A DNA stretch of 64,000 nt from Planctomycetota bacterium. Its GTDB lineage: Bacteria; Planctomycetota; JAJSAM01; JAJVHW01. Of the stretch, positions 16,904 to 26,651 are shown one piece after another; positions within the stretch are counted from its first letter, which is position 1; every line of letters starts with the position of its first letter. The position numbers were made by a program, and so were the translations under genes. The stretch covers positions 62,001-126,000 of the forward strand of contig JAJRPF010000072.1 of assembly GCA_024280885.1 (NCBI GenBank), in the 5' to 3' direction. Under the pieces are notes generated by a model. It had not been told where the DNA came from. It was given only the letters and a program-made list of their open reading frames with translations, and made no database searches.

Positions 16904-17910
16904 GGCTGCTCTCCTGGTCCAGATGCCGGTTGGGTCTTGTAGTCAAACGACGGCGCTCGGTCGCCTCGTAGACTCCCCAGCCAGAACCGCGCAATTCCCC
17001 AAAGTTGGGCCCACTTGCCGATCATGCAGAACACCCCATAGAGCAGTGCGTCAGAAGGACGATCGCCCCGCCGGTGTCGATCTCGCGCAACACGGGCCGC
17101 CTGGACCGCGTACACCACCAGTAGCACGAGAGCGACGGCCCCTAACGCTGCGAACGCCGCGCCAGTTACCACGACGACACCGAGCGTCCACAAGACGATG
17201 GAGCGCGTCTCCCTCACGTTGTAGCGCTCGTCCTCGTGTCCGTGCAGGCTGCGGCCCAGCGCGTAGGCGTATCCGCCGCGCGTCATGCGCAGCCACCACT
17301 GTGCGAAGCAGTACATAGACGATTCGTGCAGCACCATTTCGTCTGCGAGGCGCACGATTCTCCATCCGCGCTGGCGCAGTCGGTAACAGAGTTCGGGCTC
17401 TTCACCGGCGACGAGGCGAGCGTCGAACCCGTCGACGTCGACGAAGGCCGTAGTACGGATCATGAAGATGCCGCCGCACGCACGAGTTTCTCCCGGGTCT
17501 GTGCGGAACTCCATGTCGCAGAGTCGTTTGTAGATCGACCGCTCAGCGCCCTTCTCGCGCACGCGACCGCAGACGATTGCGGCGTCGGGGCGTGACTTGA
17601 GCGCGGCGACGCCGCGTTCAAGCCAGTACGGGTCCATTTCGCAGTCGCCGTCCACGAATTGGACGAACTCGGCGTCCGGCCATAGTAAGCGCACGCGTGC
17701 GAAGCCGACGTTCCGAGCCGCGGCTGCGCAGAACTGCCCACCGGTGACCTGGTACTGCACGAGTTCGATGCCGCGCGACGTTGCCCACCGGCGACTCCCG
17801 TCAGTGGAGCCGGAGTCCACGTAGACGCAGCGCTCCTCGGCGAAGGCCAGCGAAGCGATGCAATACTTGAGCCTGTCGCCCTCGTTGCGAGCGATCACGA
17901 CGATCCTCAC
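16900..17910 (-). CDS. Glycosyltransferase family 2, possibly controlled by a poly-C tract at its start
   Basis: This GT-A enzyme begins VRIVVIARNEGDRLKYCIASL and has the metal-binding segment FVDGDCEMD, an acceptor-region Glu in VAGEEPELCYRLRQRGW, and one or two C-terminal membrane helices (WTLGVVVVTGAAFAALGAV). It is the first gene of the ten-gene operon and its stop overlaps the oxidoreductase start. The GTG at 17910 has no ribosome site. An ATG at 17999 with a GAGAAG site opens a plausible N-terminus (MVRAHAVDNEGVPPESEQRP) that runs into an 11-base C tract (17943-17933 on this strand) and is then out of frame by one base; 12 or 9 Cs would join it to the enzyme. So either the real start is upstream, or the gene is switched by slippage. 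Confidence 0.88.
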   Translation of the reverse strand: MRIVVIARNEGDRLKYCIASLAFAEERCVYVDSGSTDGSRRWATSRGIELVQYQVTGGQFCAAAARNVGFARVRLLWPDAEFVQFVDGDCEMDPYWLERGVAALKSRPDAAIVCGRVREKGAERSIYKRLCDMEFRTDPGETRACGGIFMIRTTAFVDVDGFDARLVAGEEPELCYRLRQRGWRIVRLADEMVLHESSMYCFAQWWLRMTRGGYAYALGRSLHGHEDERYNVRETRSIVLWTLGVVVVTGAAFAALGAVALVLLVVYAVQAARVARDRHRRGDRPSDALLYGVFCMIGKWAQLWGIARFWLGSLRGDRAPSFDYKTQPASGPGEQP

Positions 17911-18246
17911 GAACGGCGCGTCGCCGCGCGACGGGGGGGGGGGCGTTGCTCGCTCTCAGGGGGCACGCCCTCGTTATCGACAGCGTGTGCACGCACCATT
18001 GAGCCAGACTTCTCAACTCGTGCCGATTCGCGGATGAAATCCATCATCGAGCGTTCACGGGCCGCCTTCGTCGGCACGCACGACGGCTGGCTACCCATTC
18101 TCGGATCGGCGATTCGCCGCATTGTCGTGGCTGGTCCGTAATGTGCGGAGACTAACGTGGACGCGCGCGTGCGTCGTCGCAGGCCAAGGGCACGCTTGCA
18201 CTTCGTACAGCCGCTCGCAGTCATGGGAGCCTTGAGTCTTCGATCG
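17911..18246. other. Divergent intergenic region with an 11-base G/C homopolymer
   Basis: This region separates the minus-strand glycosyltransferase operon from the plus-strand flippase. It should contain both promoters; no clear elements were found. The homopolymer of 11 G lies at 17933-17943. A short minus-strand frame from ATG 17999 leads into it, as noted under the glycosyltransferase. Confidence 0.6.
17933..17943. repeat. Homopolymer of 11 G (C on the coding strand of the glycosyltransferase)
   Basis: Directly visible run of 11 G on the plus strand, 22 bases upstream of the GTG of the minus-strand glycosyltransferase gene. Confidence 0.9.
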
Positions 18247-19845
18247 ATGAGTGATACTTCGCCCTCAGATCCGCCCGTGGTCTCCGACGGGACGTCGCCG
18301 CCCCCCCGCAAGGCGCCCACAGGCCCCGGGGGCTTCGAAGTCGTTGCCGACCTGCTGCGCCGCGTCGGGCTCACGGGCCTCCGAAAGGAGTCCCTGCGTG
18401 CGAAGGCGGCGGCGGGAGCGGTCTGGACACTCTTCGGGTACGGAGGATCGCAGATGTTCCGCCTTGCCAGCAACCTGATTCTCGCGCGGATGCTCTTCCC
18501 GGAGGCGTTCGGATTGATGGCACTGGTCAATGTCGTCGTGCGCGGGTTGCGCATGTGCTCGGACGTCGGGATCAACGGCGCGATTGTTCACAATCCGCGT
18601 GGCGCGGATCCGGTGTTTCTGAACACGGCCTGGAGCATCCAGGTCATTCGCGGATTTGCGCTATGGGCGACGGCCTGCATCGCGGCATACCCCACCGCAT
18701 GGTTCTTTTCGGGCTCCGACGAGTCGGCCTGGATGCTGCTCTGGCTGATCCCAGCCGGATCGACGTCGACCATCATAGCGGGATCCCGATCCACGCGCGT
18801 GATTACGGAGAAGCGCAGGCTGCGGTTCGCGCGGATCAGCGTGTTGCAGTTGATGACACTCGCCGCCCGCACGGTCGCCATGGTTGGCTGTGCTTGGATC
18901 TGGCCGAGCGTCTGGGCGCTAGTGTTCGGTGGGATCGTCGGGGCGATTTTCTCTCTGGTCATGAGCTACGCATGGTTCGAGGGGCCACCGCATCGATTCG
19001 CGATCGACAAGCCCGCTCTCCGAGAGATCGTCGGATACGGGAAGTGGGTCTTTCTCAGCACGATCGTGACATTCCTGGGGCTGCAACTCGATCGCGTCAT
19101 CCTCGGGAAGCTCGTCTCAATGGCGGATCTTGGGCTCTACAGCATCGCGCTGGTGTTCGCGCGGCCCGCGGTGGTAGTGGCGAGCCAACTCAGCAAGGGG
19201 ATTCTCTTCCCTGTCCTGGCGACCAAGAACGAGGACGAATTCGCGCTCATGGCGCTCTGCGTCCGCACACGAGAGGGCGTTCTGTGGGCCTCGGGGGCGG
19301 CATGCTGCTGCATGGTAATCGGTGCGCCGTTGTTCTTCCGTCTGCTGTACGAGCCGCGGTACGAGGCGTGCGGGACCATCGCCCAATGGTTGGTCCTATT
19401 CACCTGGGCGAACGTACTCTGCGCCAGCACCGAGAATGCGCCGCTGGCGCTCGGGAGACCTCGCACCCTCTTCGCGGCGAACGTGATCCGCGTGATCGGG
19501 ATGGCCGGAGCGGTGGCGGGGTACGCTACGTTCGCCCTGCCTGGGTTTGTTGCGGCTCTCGCGCTGGGCGCGATTGCGTCGCATCTGTACGTGATCTCAA
19601 CCCTGCCGCATCTTCGCTCGACGCTGCTCCGTCAGAGTGTCCGCTTCACTGGAACTGTGGCTGGATACGCTCTCCCCTCCGTTCTCCTGCTGAACTCAGT
19701 CGATCCCGCCAATACGTGGGCGCCGGTTGGCGCGACCGTGGGGCTGATTGTGCCGCCATGTTTCACGAGTGTTGTGGTCATACGCAGGCTGCTTCGCTCG
19801 CGACCGAAGACCCGGAAGGCGGTTGCACGTGCCCTGCCGGACTGA
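18247..19845 (+). CDS. Polysaccharide flippase (Wzx/oligosaccharide translocase type)
   Basis: This polytopic membrane protein (532 residues from ATG 18247) belongs to the MATE-like polysaccharide transporter fold. It opens with a basic amphipathic segment and AGAVWTLFGYGGSQMFRLAS, then SNLILARMLFPEAFGLMAL, a hallmark of this family, followed by about 12-14 hydrophobic helices. It would flip lipid-linked repeat units across the inner membrane. An earlier start at 18157 gives an Arg-rich tail and is less likely; ATG 18223 is another option. No strong ribosome site is visible for any of them. A sulfotransferase and the polymerase-like gene follow on the same strand, an arrangement typical of Wzx/Wzy-type synthesis. 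Confidence 0.87.
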   Translation: MSDTSPSDPPVVSDGTSPPPRKAPTGPGGFEVVADLLRRVGLTGLRKESLRAKAAAGAVWTLFGYGGSQMFRLASNLILARMLFPEAFGLMALVNVVVRGLRMCSDVGINGAIVHNPRGADPVFLNTAWSIQVIRGFALWATACIAAYPTAWFFSGSDESAWMLLWLIPAGSTSTIIAGSRSTRVITEKRRLRFARISVLQLMTLAARTVAMVGCAWIWPSVWALVFGGIVGAIFSLVMSYAWFEGPPHRFAIDKPALREIVGYGKWVFLSTIVTFLGLQLDRVILGKLVSMADLGLYSIALVFARPAVVVASQLSKGILFPVLATKNEDEFALMALCVRTREGVLWASGAACCCMVIGAPLFFRLLYEPRYEACGTIAQWLVLFTWANVLCASTENAPLALGRPRTLFAANVIRVIGMAGAVAGYATFALPGFVAALALGAIASHLYVISTLPHLRSTLLRQSVRFTGTVAGYALPSVLLLNSVDPANTWAPVGATVGLIVPPCFTSVVVIRRLLRSRPKTRKAVARALPD

Positions 19846-20161
19846 GCGGTCGGCGTCCGATCGCGTCTCACGGGCGCTGGCCTTGCGCTTGGTCCCGGTG
19901 GTCCGGCGAGACGGGGATCGTCGAGTGTCGCGGCGGACACGTGTTGAAGTGAAGCGAGGCGAGAGCCGAACGAATAGGACAGGGCGCTCTGGTCGCAGGG
20001 CCCGGGAGTCGGCTCGCTCGACAGCCAGGGAAGGAACTGCTGATGCTTCTCCAATTGACCGGTGCGACGGTGTACGGTGGCAGGGCCCAGGACCGATCCA
20101 CAGCGCGTCGGGCGACGCGCGTACCGGCACTGACGACCCTCGCGCGTCGTCGCTCGCGGCG

Positions 20162-21079
20162 ATGAACGAGCCCGTGCGCGGCGCGAACTCCTTGCGACCA
20201 CTAGGGCGGCTGCCCGACTTTGTCGTAATCGGAGGGATGAAATGCGGGTCAACGACCCTGTTCGAGTACCTGCGGCGCCACCCCTCCGCCTTCATGTGTC
20301 GGTCGAAGGAACCAAACTACTTCGCTGACGATGGCGTCTTCGCTCGAGGTGAGGAGTGGTACCGTTCGCTCTTTCAAGCCGCGAGCGAGACTCAGGTCTG
20401 TGGCGAGGCCTCCACGACGTACACACGTGACTCGGAGTACCCCCTCGCTGCGCCTCGGCTTGCGGCAGCGCTTCCCGATGCGAAGCTCGTGTACATCATG
20501 CGGCACCCCGTCGATCGTTGCTACTCGCACTACTCGCACGCGATGCAGACGCAGAGTCCCATCTCGTTCGAGGCCGCGCTCGCGCGTGACGCGACGTTGA
20601 CGGCGACGAGCGACTACATGCGCCAGCTGCGCCGGTACCTAGAGTTCTTCCCACGCGATCAGATACTGCTCCTGACGGTGGATGACCTGAGCGAGTACCC
20701 GGCGGCCGTGATGCGAGACGTACAGTGCTACCTCGGGTTGTCTGCTCACGACGTGACCTCCACCCAGGTCGTCGCGAATCCATCCGGATCGGCGTACTCG
20801 CGTCTAAGAATCCGCCGTGGACTGCGCGCGCTGCGGGAGAATCAACTCGTACACTACGCATCGCGGATCGTGCCGCCGGCCGCGCGCGCCCGCGCGTTTC
20901 GAACGGTCAGAAACGCCCTCGTCGGCGGCGGCGTGGGGCGGCACATGGTGAAGCGCCACCGCGAGAGGCTATCTCCACTGACACCTGAGATGCGCGCAAG
21001 TCTGTTACAGCGCTTCAAGGCTCCGACCCGGGAGCTCGAGGCGTTCCTGGGCCGCGAGCTTCCGCGGTGGTTCGAGTGA
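20162..21079 (+). CDS. Sulfotransferase (carbohydrate-type, PAPS-dependent)
   Basis: This 305-residue sulfotransferase has the 5'-phosphosulfate loop GGMKCGSTTLFEYL (24-37) and the 3'-phosphate loop YIMRHPVDRCYSHY (111-124). The family transfers sulfate from PAPS to hydroxyl groups of glycans. The start is set at ATG 20162 (MNEPVRGANSLRPLGRLPDF); the frame is open further upstream but that part is Arg-rich and overlaps the flippase gene. KEPNYF at about 49-54 is typical of heparan/NodH-like members. Its place between flippase and polymerase suggests that it sulfates a repeat unit in the cytoplasm before export. Confidence 0.9.
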   Translation: MNEPVRGANSLRPLGRLPDFVVIGGMKCGSTTLFEYLRRHPSAFMCRSKEPNYFADDGVFARGEEWYRSLFQAASETQVCGEASTTYTRDSEYPLAAPRLAAALPDAKLVYIMRHPVDRCYSHYSHAMQTQSPISFEAALARDATLTATSDYMRQLRRYLEFFPRDQILLLTVDDLSEYPAAVMRDVQCYLGLSAHDVTSTQVVANPSGSAYSRLRIRRGLRALRENQLVHYASRIVPPAARARAFRTVRNALVGGGVGRHMVKRHRERLSPLTPEMRASLLQRFKAPTRELEAFLGRELPRWFE

Positions 21080-21113
21080 GTCGCCGCCGCCAGTTCGGCA
21101 TGCGTGTGCTCGC

Positions 21114-22514
21114 GTGACCACGCTCGCCGACATCGCGATGTACGGCTGGATTCCGGTCATCGCGATTCTGTTCCACGGCCTCCCTCCGCGCCGCGCCATC
21201 GTCGCCGCGTTTCTCATCGCCTGGCTGTTCTTGCCGTGGGCTAGGTATTCGATCCCGGGACTTCCGGACTTCACCAAGCTCTCGTCCACTTGTGTCGGAG
21301 TCGTGCTGATCGGCCTGATCGCGGACCCGCAGCATCGCTTCCTGCGCGTGCGGCCGCGCCTCTACGACATCCCCATGGCCGTATTCTGCGCGACCCCGTT
21401 CGCGACGGCGCTGTCCAACGAACTCACTCCTTGGGACGGTCTCTCGGCCGTGGCGGGCACCACGATCACCTGGGGGATCCCATACTGGATCGGACGTGCC
21501 TACTTCGCGAGCCGGGAGGGGCTCAAAGAACTCGCGTCCACGATCGTGTTCGGCGCGCTGATCTACATCCCGTTCGCGTTCTTCGAGATCGCGATGAGCC
21601 CGCGGATCCATAAGATTGTCTACGGCTGGCACGCGAGTCCCATCCGCACAACGCGCCGCGCATTCGGGGTCTACCGCCCGGTAGTATTCCTGCAGAACGG
21701 TCTGATGCTCGGGATGTGGATGGCCTGCGCGACGCTGATCGCGTTCTGGTACTGGCGCAGCCGTGTTCCCAGCCGGTTCGGCATGCTCACTGCCCTCTCG
21801 TTGCTCTTCACGACGCTCGCATGTCAGTCCTTCGGAGCGATCGCCCTGATGACCGGCGCGTGCCTCGTCCTGTTCACGTGCGAGTCCACGCGGACCAAGG
21901 CCGCGTTGGTGGCCCTGGTGGCGGCCATTGCCGCCTACCCGCTACTGCGTAGCACGGGCCTGTGGTCCGGCGAGAGCGCTGCGGGCCTAGTCTCCGACTT
22001 CTTCAGCTCGGGAAGAGCGGACTCTCTGCGCTTCCGCCTCGACAACGAGGTTCTGCTCGTCGAGAAAGCACTGGAGCGACCGATGTTCGGATGGGGTGGC
22101 TACTCGCGCTCTCACGTGTTCGACGACAAGGGGCGGGACATGACGATTTCGGACGGTCTTTGGATCGTGACGCTCGGGAAGTATGGGTTCTCTGGGCTGG
22201 TCAGCCTCGTGGGCCTCTTCCTGCTCCCCTGTGCGAAGTTCATCCGCAAAACGCCAGTCGTGTTGTGGTCGGAGCCTCGAACGGCGCCCGCTGCTGTCAT
22301 GATGGTGGTCGTCGTGATCTACCTCGGTGACTGCATGTTCAACGCGATGATTAATCCACTCTTCATCATTGCGATCGGCGGGCTCTCAGGGTTCGTCACG
22401 TTGCGCCTCCCACCGGTTACTCGTGGAACGTCCGCCCGGATGACGAACCGCTCAGCGCCGAGTGGCGAGGCTGACGGTGCGCGTACACCGCATGCGGCGA
22501 CGTGCACACAATGA
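21114..22514 (+). CDS. O-antigen ligase/polymerase-like membrane protein (Wzy type)
   Basis: This 466-residue polytopic protein has about 11-12 hydrophobic helices, a GTG start and a charged loop near residues 310-350 containing DSLRFRLDNEVLLVEKALE, then PMFGWGGYSRSH. The Arg-rich loop followed by a P-x-G-x-G segment is characteristic of the Wzy/WaaL superfamily, where it binds the lipid-linked glycan. It follows the sulfotransferase by 34 bases. As the only such protein in the window it is the best candidate for polymerising the repeat unit. The last ~30 residues (TNRSAPSGEADGARTPHAA) are hydrophilic and may be cytoplasmic. Confidence 0.82.
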   Translation: MTTLADIAMYGWIPVIAILFHGLPPRRAIVAAFLIAWLFLPWARYSIPGLPDFTKLSSTCVGVVLIGLIADPQHRFLRVRPRLYDIPMAVFCATPFATALSNELTPWDGLSAVAGTTITWGIPYWIGRAYFASREGLKELASTIVFGALIYIPFAFFEIAMSPRIHKIVYGWHASPIRTTRRAFGVYRPVVFLQNGLMLGMWMACATLIAFWYWRSRVPSRFGMLTALSLLFTTLACQSFGAIALMTGACLVLFTCESTRTKAALVALVAAIAAYPLLRSTGLWSGESAAGLVSDFFSSGRADSLRFRLDNEVLLVEKALERPMFGWGGYSRSHVFDDKGRDMTISDGLWIVTLGKYGFSGLVSLVGLFLLPCAKFIRKTPVVLWSEPRTAPAAVMMVVVVIYLGDCMFNAMINPLFIIAIGGLSGFVTLRLPPVTRGTSARMTNRSAPSGEADGARTPHAATCTQ

Positions 22515-22694
22515 CCTCTTTCCGCCTCCGGCCGCGAATGACAGAACACTGGAGTAGCTGGCCGATGCGATCATCTCTCGGATGTCGTCTAGCCCCGCCG
22601 ACGTCCTCGCCGATGGAGGACGAGAGAGCTACGGACACAAGCGCGTCGACTGCCAGCCGGTCTGCGAACGGCGCTCGCGCCACGAGAGACCCCC

Positions 22695-23600
22695 ATGAGT
22701 GAGAATGCCGTGAACGTGCTGTTCGTTGCCGGCGTCGAGCGCAGCGGCACGACGATTCTGCACAACACTCTCAGCCAGGTCGATGGACTCCTCGGTGCAG
22801 GTGAGATTCAGCAGGTCTTCCGGCACGGATATGTCCAGGATCGGGAGTGCGGCTGCGGATTGGCCTTCCGCCAATGCGAAGTCTGGAGTCGGGTCATCCA
22901 GCGTGCGGGTATCGGTCGCGAAGCCGCCAAGGACGCTGCGACGTACGCCGGCCTCTTCGCGAACAGATACATCCCGAGTTCGCGGCTTCGCGGCGCGGCG
23001 TACTCGGAGAACCGGTTCTCTTCGCTCGACGACCGTCTGACACGCCTCTATCGGGCACTGCGCGACGTCGCTGACGGCGGCACGATCGTCGACTCGTCGA
23101 AGCAATTGCTCTACGCGATGACTCTCGAACGGCTTCCGGCGCTCGACGTCCGAGTCCTGCACCTTACGCGCGACCCGAGGGGGGTGCAGTTCTCCATCCT
23201 CGGTCGGAAGAACATGGGGCATCGCCACTATCAGCGCCACAACGCGATACGAGTCGCGTTCGTGTGGAACACGATCAACTCCAGCATCGAGCGCTGGGGA
23301 GGCAGCCTGGGCGATCGTTACATGCGGCTGACCTACGAAGACTTTGTCTCGTCCCCGGGGCCAGTTCTGAAGACCGTAGCCGAATTCGCGGGCATTCCGG
23401 ACTCGGAACTCCCCCTCGTTGACGCGAACACGATCCGGATGTCGCCGGTCCACATCGTGACCGGCTCGCATCACCGAACGGAGACGGGAACCGTCTCCCT
23501 GCGCCTAGACGACAAGTGGCGGCGTGAGATGCCAAGCTGGTGGGCCTGCGCGATCAAGGGGATGTGCCTGCCACTCATGCGGCGGTACGGCTACGCGTAG
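22695..23600 (+). CDS. Sulfotransferase
   Basis: This 301-residue PAPS-dependent sulfotransferase has the 5'-phosphosulfate loop VAGVERSGTTILHNTL (11-26) and the 3'-phosphate loop LHLTRDPRGVQFSIL. A DSSKQLLYAMTLE segment follows the usual catalytic region. The ATG is preceded by GAGAGACC. Cys-rich RECGCGLAFRQCEVW near residue 52 is unusual and could bind a metal or form a local structure. It lies 180 bases after the polymerase-like gene on the same strand, so it may share its transcript. Glycan sulfation is inferred from the locus. Confidence 0.88.
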   Translation: MSENAVNVLFVAGVERSGTTILHNTLSQVDGLLGAGEIQQVFRHGYVQDRECGCGLAFRQCEVWSRVIQRAGIGREAAKDAATYAGLFANRYIPSSRLRGAAYSENRFSSLDDRLTRLYRALRDVADGGTIVDSSKQLLYAMTLERLPALDVRVLHLTRDPRGVQFSILGRKNMGHRHYQRHNAIRVAFVWNTINSSIERWGGSLGDRYMRLTYEDFVSSPGPVLKTVAEFAGIPDSELPLVDANTIRMSPVHIVTGSHHRTETGTVSLRLDDKWRREMPSWWACAIKGMCLPLMRRYGYA

Positions 23601-23641
23601 CAGCGCTCAGCGCAGAGCGTTCCGACGAGCCGCGAGGCGCC

Positions 23642-24586
23642 CTACTTCCGGTGACGGCGGCGCACCGACTCGACTCGCGCGGCGACGTGCCTCTTCAGCA
23701 GTGGGAAGGGCAGGATACGCCGCGCGACGAAGCTGGAGAGCGCCAAGGGAACGCCGAGCCGTCGAAATTGAAATCGGCGCTTGGCCCAGCGGCTTTGGCG
23801 CCGCATTCGCCGGTCTTCGGCCGGCCCGATCTGGATCGGCTTCACATCCGCCAACTCGTAGCCGCGCGACGTGAGGATGTGCGCCGCTCGAGCCTGCACC
23901 AGGCGCACCTCAAGCTCGGTCGCCTTCGTCCGCCATTGCTGCACGAGCGCCGGGTTGGGCAGCGAGTACGTGGAGCCCTTCGCGTAGTCGAGCATGTGTT
24001 CGGAATACGTGACACCCAGGAACTCACAGACGCGTGTGAGCTCCCGCTCCGAGTCCGCGATCAGGTCTTCGTGGCGAGTCTCGACGAACTGCGAAGGACG
24101 AAGGCCGGACCGTACGGTGTCCCAGAGCTCCTCGGTCGCGATCCAGTCATCAATGCCCGTCCATACGTTCCCGTCCCAGCCCATCGAGATCCGGGAGCGT
24201 GCAACGTCGCGTCCGTCGCGGACGATGTGAACGAAGCGTGCATCGGGCCAGATGCGCGTCAGTTTCTCGATCCCTCGGTGGACGGTTGCGCCGACGAAGT
24301 CCTTCCCCCCAAGGTCCCGCTTCTGCGCGAGAAAGACGTCGACGATCTTGGCATACGTCATGGATGAGTCGACGCGGGGGGCCGGAAAGGGGAAATCGGC
24401 GCTGGGGCCCGCGACGTAGTCCATCAGCGCTTCCTTGCGGTCGGGCTCGTCTTCGCGCCCGCAGAAGTCGATGAACTGTTCAAACTCGAAGAAGCACGCG
24501 AGCCGGGGGTGCGAATCCAGCATTAGTCGGAATAGCGTCGTTCCGGAACGCTCAGCGCCGACCAAGAAGAAGGGTGCGTCGATCAC
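23642..24586 (-). CDS. Sulfotransferase
   Basis: This 314-residue sulfotransferase has the 5'-phosphosulfate loop LVGAERSGTTLFRLML (8-23) and the 3'-phosphate loop VHIVRDGRDVARSRI. A GTG start follows a GGGAG ribosome site with seven-base spacing. It converges on the plus-strand sulfotransferase with 41 bases between stops. It differs enough in sequence from the gene at 22695 that the two are not a recent duplication. The C-terminus is strongly basic (RRQSRWAKRRFQFRRLG), perhaps for membrane or polyanion contact. It may act on a different sugar position of the same polymer. Confidence 0.88.
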   Translation of the reverse strand: MIDAPFFLVGAERSGTTLFRLMLDSHPRLACFFEFEQFIDFCGREDEPDRKEALMDYVAGPSADFPFPAPRVDSSMTYAKIVDVFLAQKRDLGGKDFVGATVHRGIEKLTRIWPDARFVHIVRDGRDVARSRISMGWDGNVWTGIDDWIATEELWDTVRSGLRPSQFVETRHEDLIADSERELTRVCEFLGVTYSEHMLDYAKGSTYSLPNPALVQQWRTKATELEVRLVQARAAHILTSRGYELADVKPIQIGPAEDRRMRRQSRWAKRRFQFRRLGVPLALSSFVARRILPFPLLKRHVAARVESVRRRHRK

Positions 24587-25004
24587 GTGTTAGCTCCCGT
24601 CCATCATGCGACTCCGATCGGAACGCAGCGAGAGCTGCTCTTCCGCGCGCTGGCGTACGGTCGCGCGCGTCGTCGAGGGATTCGACGCAGGCGAGTGGTC
24701 TTTGTCAAGTGACTAGGGGCTCCGATCATCACTGCGGTCTCTGTCGGTCGTCGCGATCCTCGCGTGTCCGGCGATGTGGTCCGGTAGCCGAGCGACGTGA
24801 CTCTCGCAAGTCGCCTGCGGCGTCAGTACGTACGCCAGACTCAGCTTTGACACTTTCTAGGCACATCCGCCGCCCGTCGCGGACGTAACTCGTGCCTCAC
24901 TCAAGGCTTGCCGCTCGCTGGATACCCGAAGTTGCCTAGGCAAACGTTTTGAGGTAGTTCTGTGAAGATACAAGTGGTAGTGGTTGATCTACTAGGTAGC
25001 TACC
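24587..25004. other. Intergenic region and left flank of the IS1634-type element
   Basis: About 420 bases lie between the sulfotransferase start and the transposase start. No gene is supported. A 12-base perfect palindrome (TTGCCTAGGCAA, 24932-24943) lies shortly before the transposase. The left end of the insertion sequence is probably within 24900-24990, but I found no matching inverted repeat after the transposase, so the end cannot be fixed. Confidence 0.5.
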
Positions 25005-26651
25005 ATGTATCTCCGCAAGACCACCCGCCGCAACAAGGATGGATCGGTGGTGGAGTACTTCCAACTCGCCCAAAACGTCTGGGATCCGCGCCGCAAGTAC
25101 TCCATGACCCACATCGTACACAGCCTCGGCCGTGCCGATCGCGTGGACCGAGCAGCGCTCGCGCGGCTCTGCGACTCGATCCGGCGCATTGCGTTGGGCG
25201 AGACTCCCGAGGTGCCACCGGGCACCGGCTCGTGGGAGATCTTGCGCTCGCGACCCGCGGGCTCTGTCCATGCCGCGCGCGCCCTGTGGGAGGATCTCGG
25301 CATCGCCGCGATCATTGACGATCTCGTGCCGCGGCGCCGCAACCGTGCGCCGCACGAGAGCGCGCTCTTTGCGATGGTCGCCCATCGCCTGCTCGATCCC
25401 GGATCCAAGCGCGCGTGCCACCTGAGCTTCTTGCGTGATGGCGTCTATCTGCCAGCCGCGGACGATCTCCATCTCGAGCAACTCTATCGCGCTCTCGACT
25501 TCCTGGACGAGCACGCCGAAGAGATCGAGCGACGCGTCTTCGAGAGCGCAGCGCAGGCTCTCGGGGCGTCTGTGGGTCTGGTCTTCTTCGACACCACCTC
25601 GACGTATTTTCACACCGAGGAAGAAGACGATTTGCGGCGCCGCGGGCACAGCAAGGACGAGCGCCCCGGTAACCCGCAGATCGTGATCGCCATGGCGGTC
25701 ACGCGCGAAGGCATCCCAGTGCGCTCCTGGGTCGTGCCGGGCAATACCGCGGATGTCACTGTGGTCAAGCGCATCAAGCAGGATCTTTCGGATTGGAAGC
25801 TCGGACGCGTGATGCTGGTGGGCGACGGCGGTATGGACAGCAAGGCCAACCGCCGCGCGCTCGCCAAGGGGCTCGGGCATTACGTCCTGGCGGTGCCGTC
25901 AGGGCGCGTGACCGAAGCGAAAGAAGTGCTCGCGCATCGTGGGCGCTTTCGTCGGCTGGAGAGCGGCGTGGGCGTCAAGCAGGTCGTCATCGGCAAGGGC
26001 GAGCGTCGGCGTCGCTACGTCGTCGTCCACAACCCCGACGAAGAGCGTCGTCAGAAGAAGCATCGCGCGGCTCTCTTGGAGCAACTTGCAGGAGAGTTGG
26101 AGTCGCTCGACTACGACAGAGACCGGCACACGCGTCGCGTGTGCGGACTCCGCACGTCGCGACGCTTCGGACGCTTTCTCTCGCAGGACAAGGACGGAGT
26201 CCTCGACATCGATCCGAAGAAGGTCGAGCGCGCAGGGCGCGCCGACGGCAAGACGGTGCTCATCACCAACGACGACACCCTCGAGCCGGTGGATGTCGCC
26301 CACGCCTACCGCTCGCTGATGATCATCGAGAGTTGCTTTCGGCGGCTCAAGACGACTGGGCTTCGGATCCGCCCGGTCTACCACTGGACCGAGAAACGCA
26401 TCGAAGGGCACGTGAAGCTGTGCGTCCTGGCGCTCTTGATCCAGCGCACCGCCGAGATCCGCGCCGCGCGCTCATGGGCCGAGATCAAGACCGTGCTCGG
26501 GCGCGTCCTTGCGGTCGACTGTCAGGTCGAGGGCAAGCTCGTCGTACGCACCACCAAGCTCAGCGCAGAGGCGGTTTCACTCTACGACGCACTCGGCGTC
26601 AAGCCGCCCTCGCCGGTGCTCAAGGTCGGGCCGCTGCCGAAGCCGGCATAG
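25005..26651 (+). CDS. IS1634-family (IS4-type DDE) transposase, apparently intact
   Basis: This 548-residue DDE transposase has the features of the IS1634 branch: N-terminal MYLRKTTRRNKDGSVVEYF, the first catalytic Asp in LVFFDTTSTYF, the second in MLVGDGGMDSKANRR, and the C-terminal Glu region YRSLMIIESCFRRLKTTGL followed by RPVYHWTEKRIEGHV. No stop or frameshift interrupts it, unlike most mobile genes in this window. It sits between a sulfotransferase and a broken IS110 transposase. Element ends were not identified. It could still be active if ends are present. Confidence 0.9.
   Translation: MYLRKTTRRNKDGSVVEYFQLAQNVWDPRRKYSMTHIVHSLGRADRVDRAALARLCDSIRRIALGETPEVPPGTGSWEILRSRPAGSVHAARALWEDLGIAAIIDDLVPRRRNRAPHESALFAMVAHRLLDPGSKRACHLSFLRDGVYLPAADDLHLEQLYRALDFLDEHAEEIERRVFESAAQALGASVGLVFFDTTSTYFHTEEEDDLRRRGHSKDERPGNPQIVIAMAVTREGIPVRSWVVPGNTADVTVVKRIKQDLSDWKLGRVMLVGDGGMDSKANRRALAKGLGHYVLAVPSGRVTEAKEVLAHRGRFRRLESGVGVKQVVIGKGERRRRYVVVHNPDEERRQKKHRAALLEQLAGELESLDYDRDRHTRRVCGLRTSRRFGRFLSQDKDGVLDIDPKKVERAGRADGKTVLITNDDTLEPVDVAHAYRSLMIIESCFRRLKTTGLRIRPVYHWTEKRIEGHVKLCVLALLIQRTAEIRAARSWAEIKTVLGRVLAVDCQVEGKLVVRTTKLSAEAVSLYDALGVKPPSPVLKVGPLPKPA

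Noticed and set aside
24932-24943. 12-base palindrome as the IS1634 end
   Set aside because: No matching sequence follows the transposase, so it cannot be called a terminal repeat.
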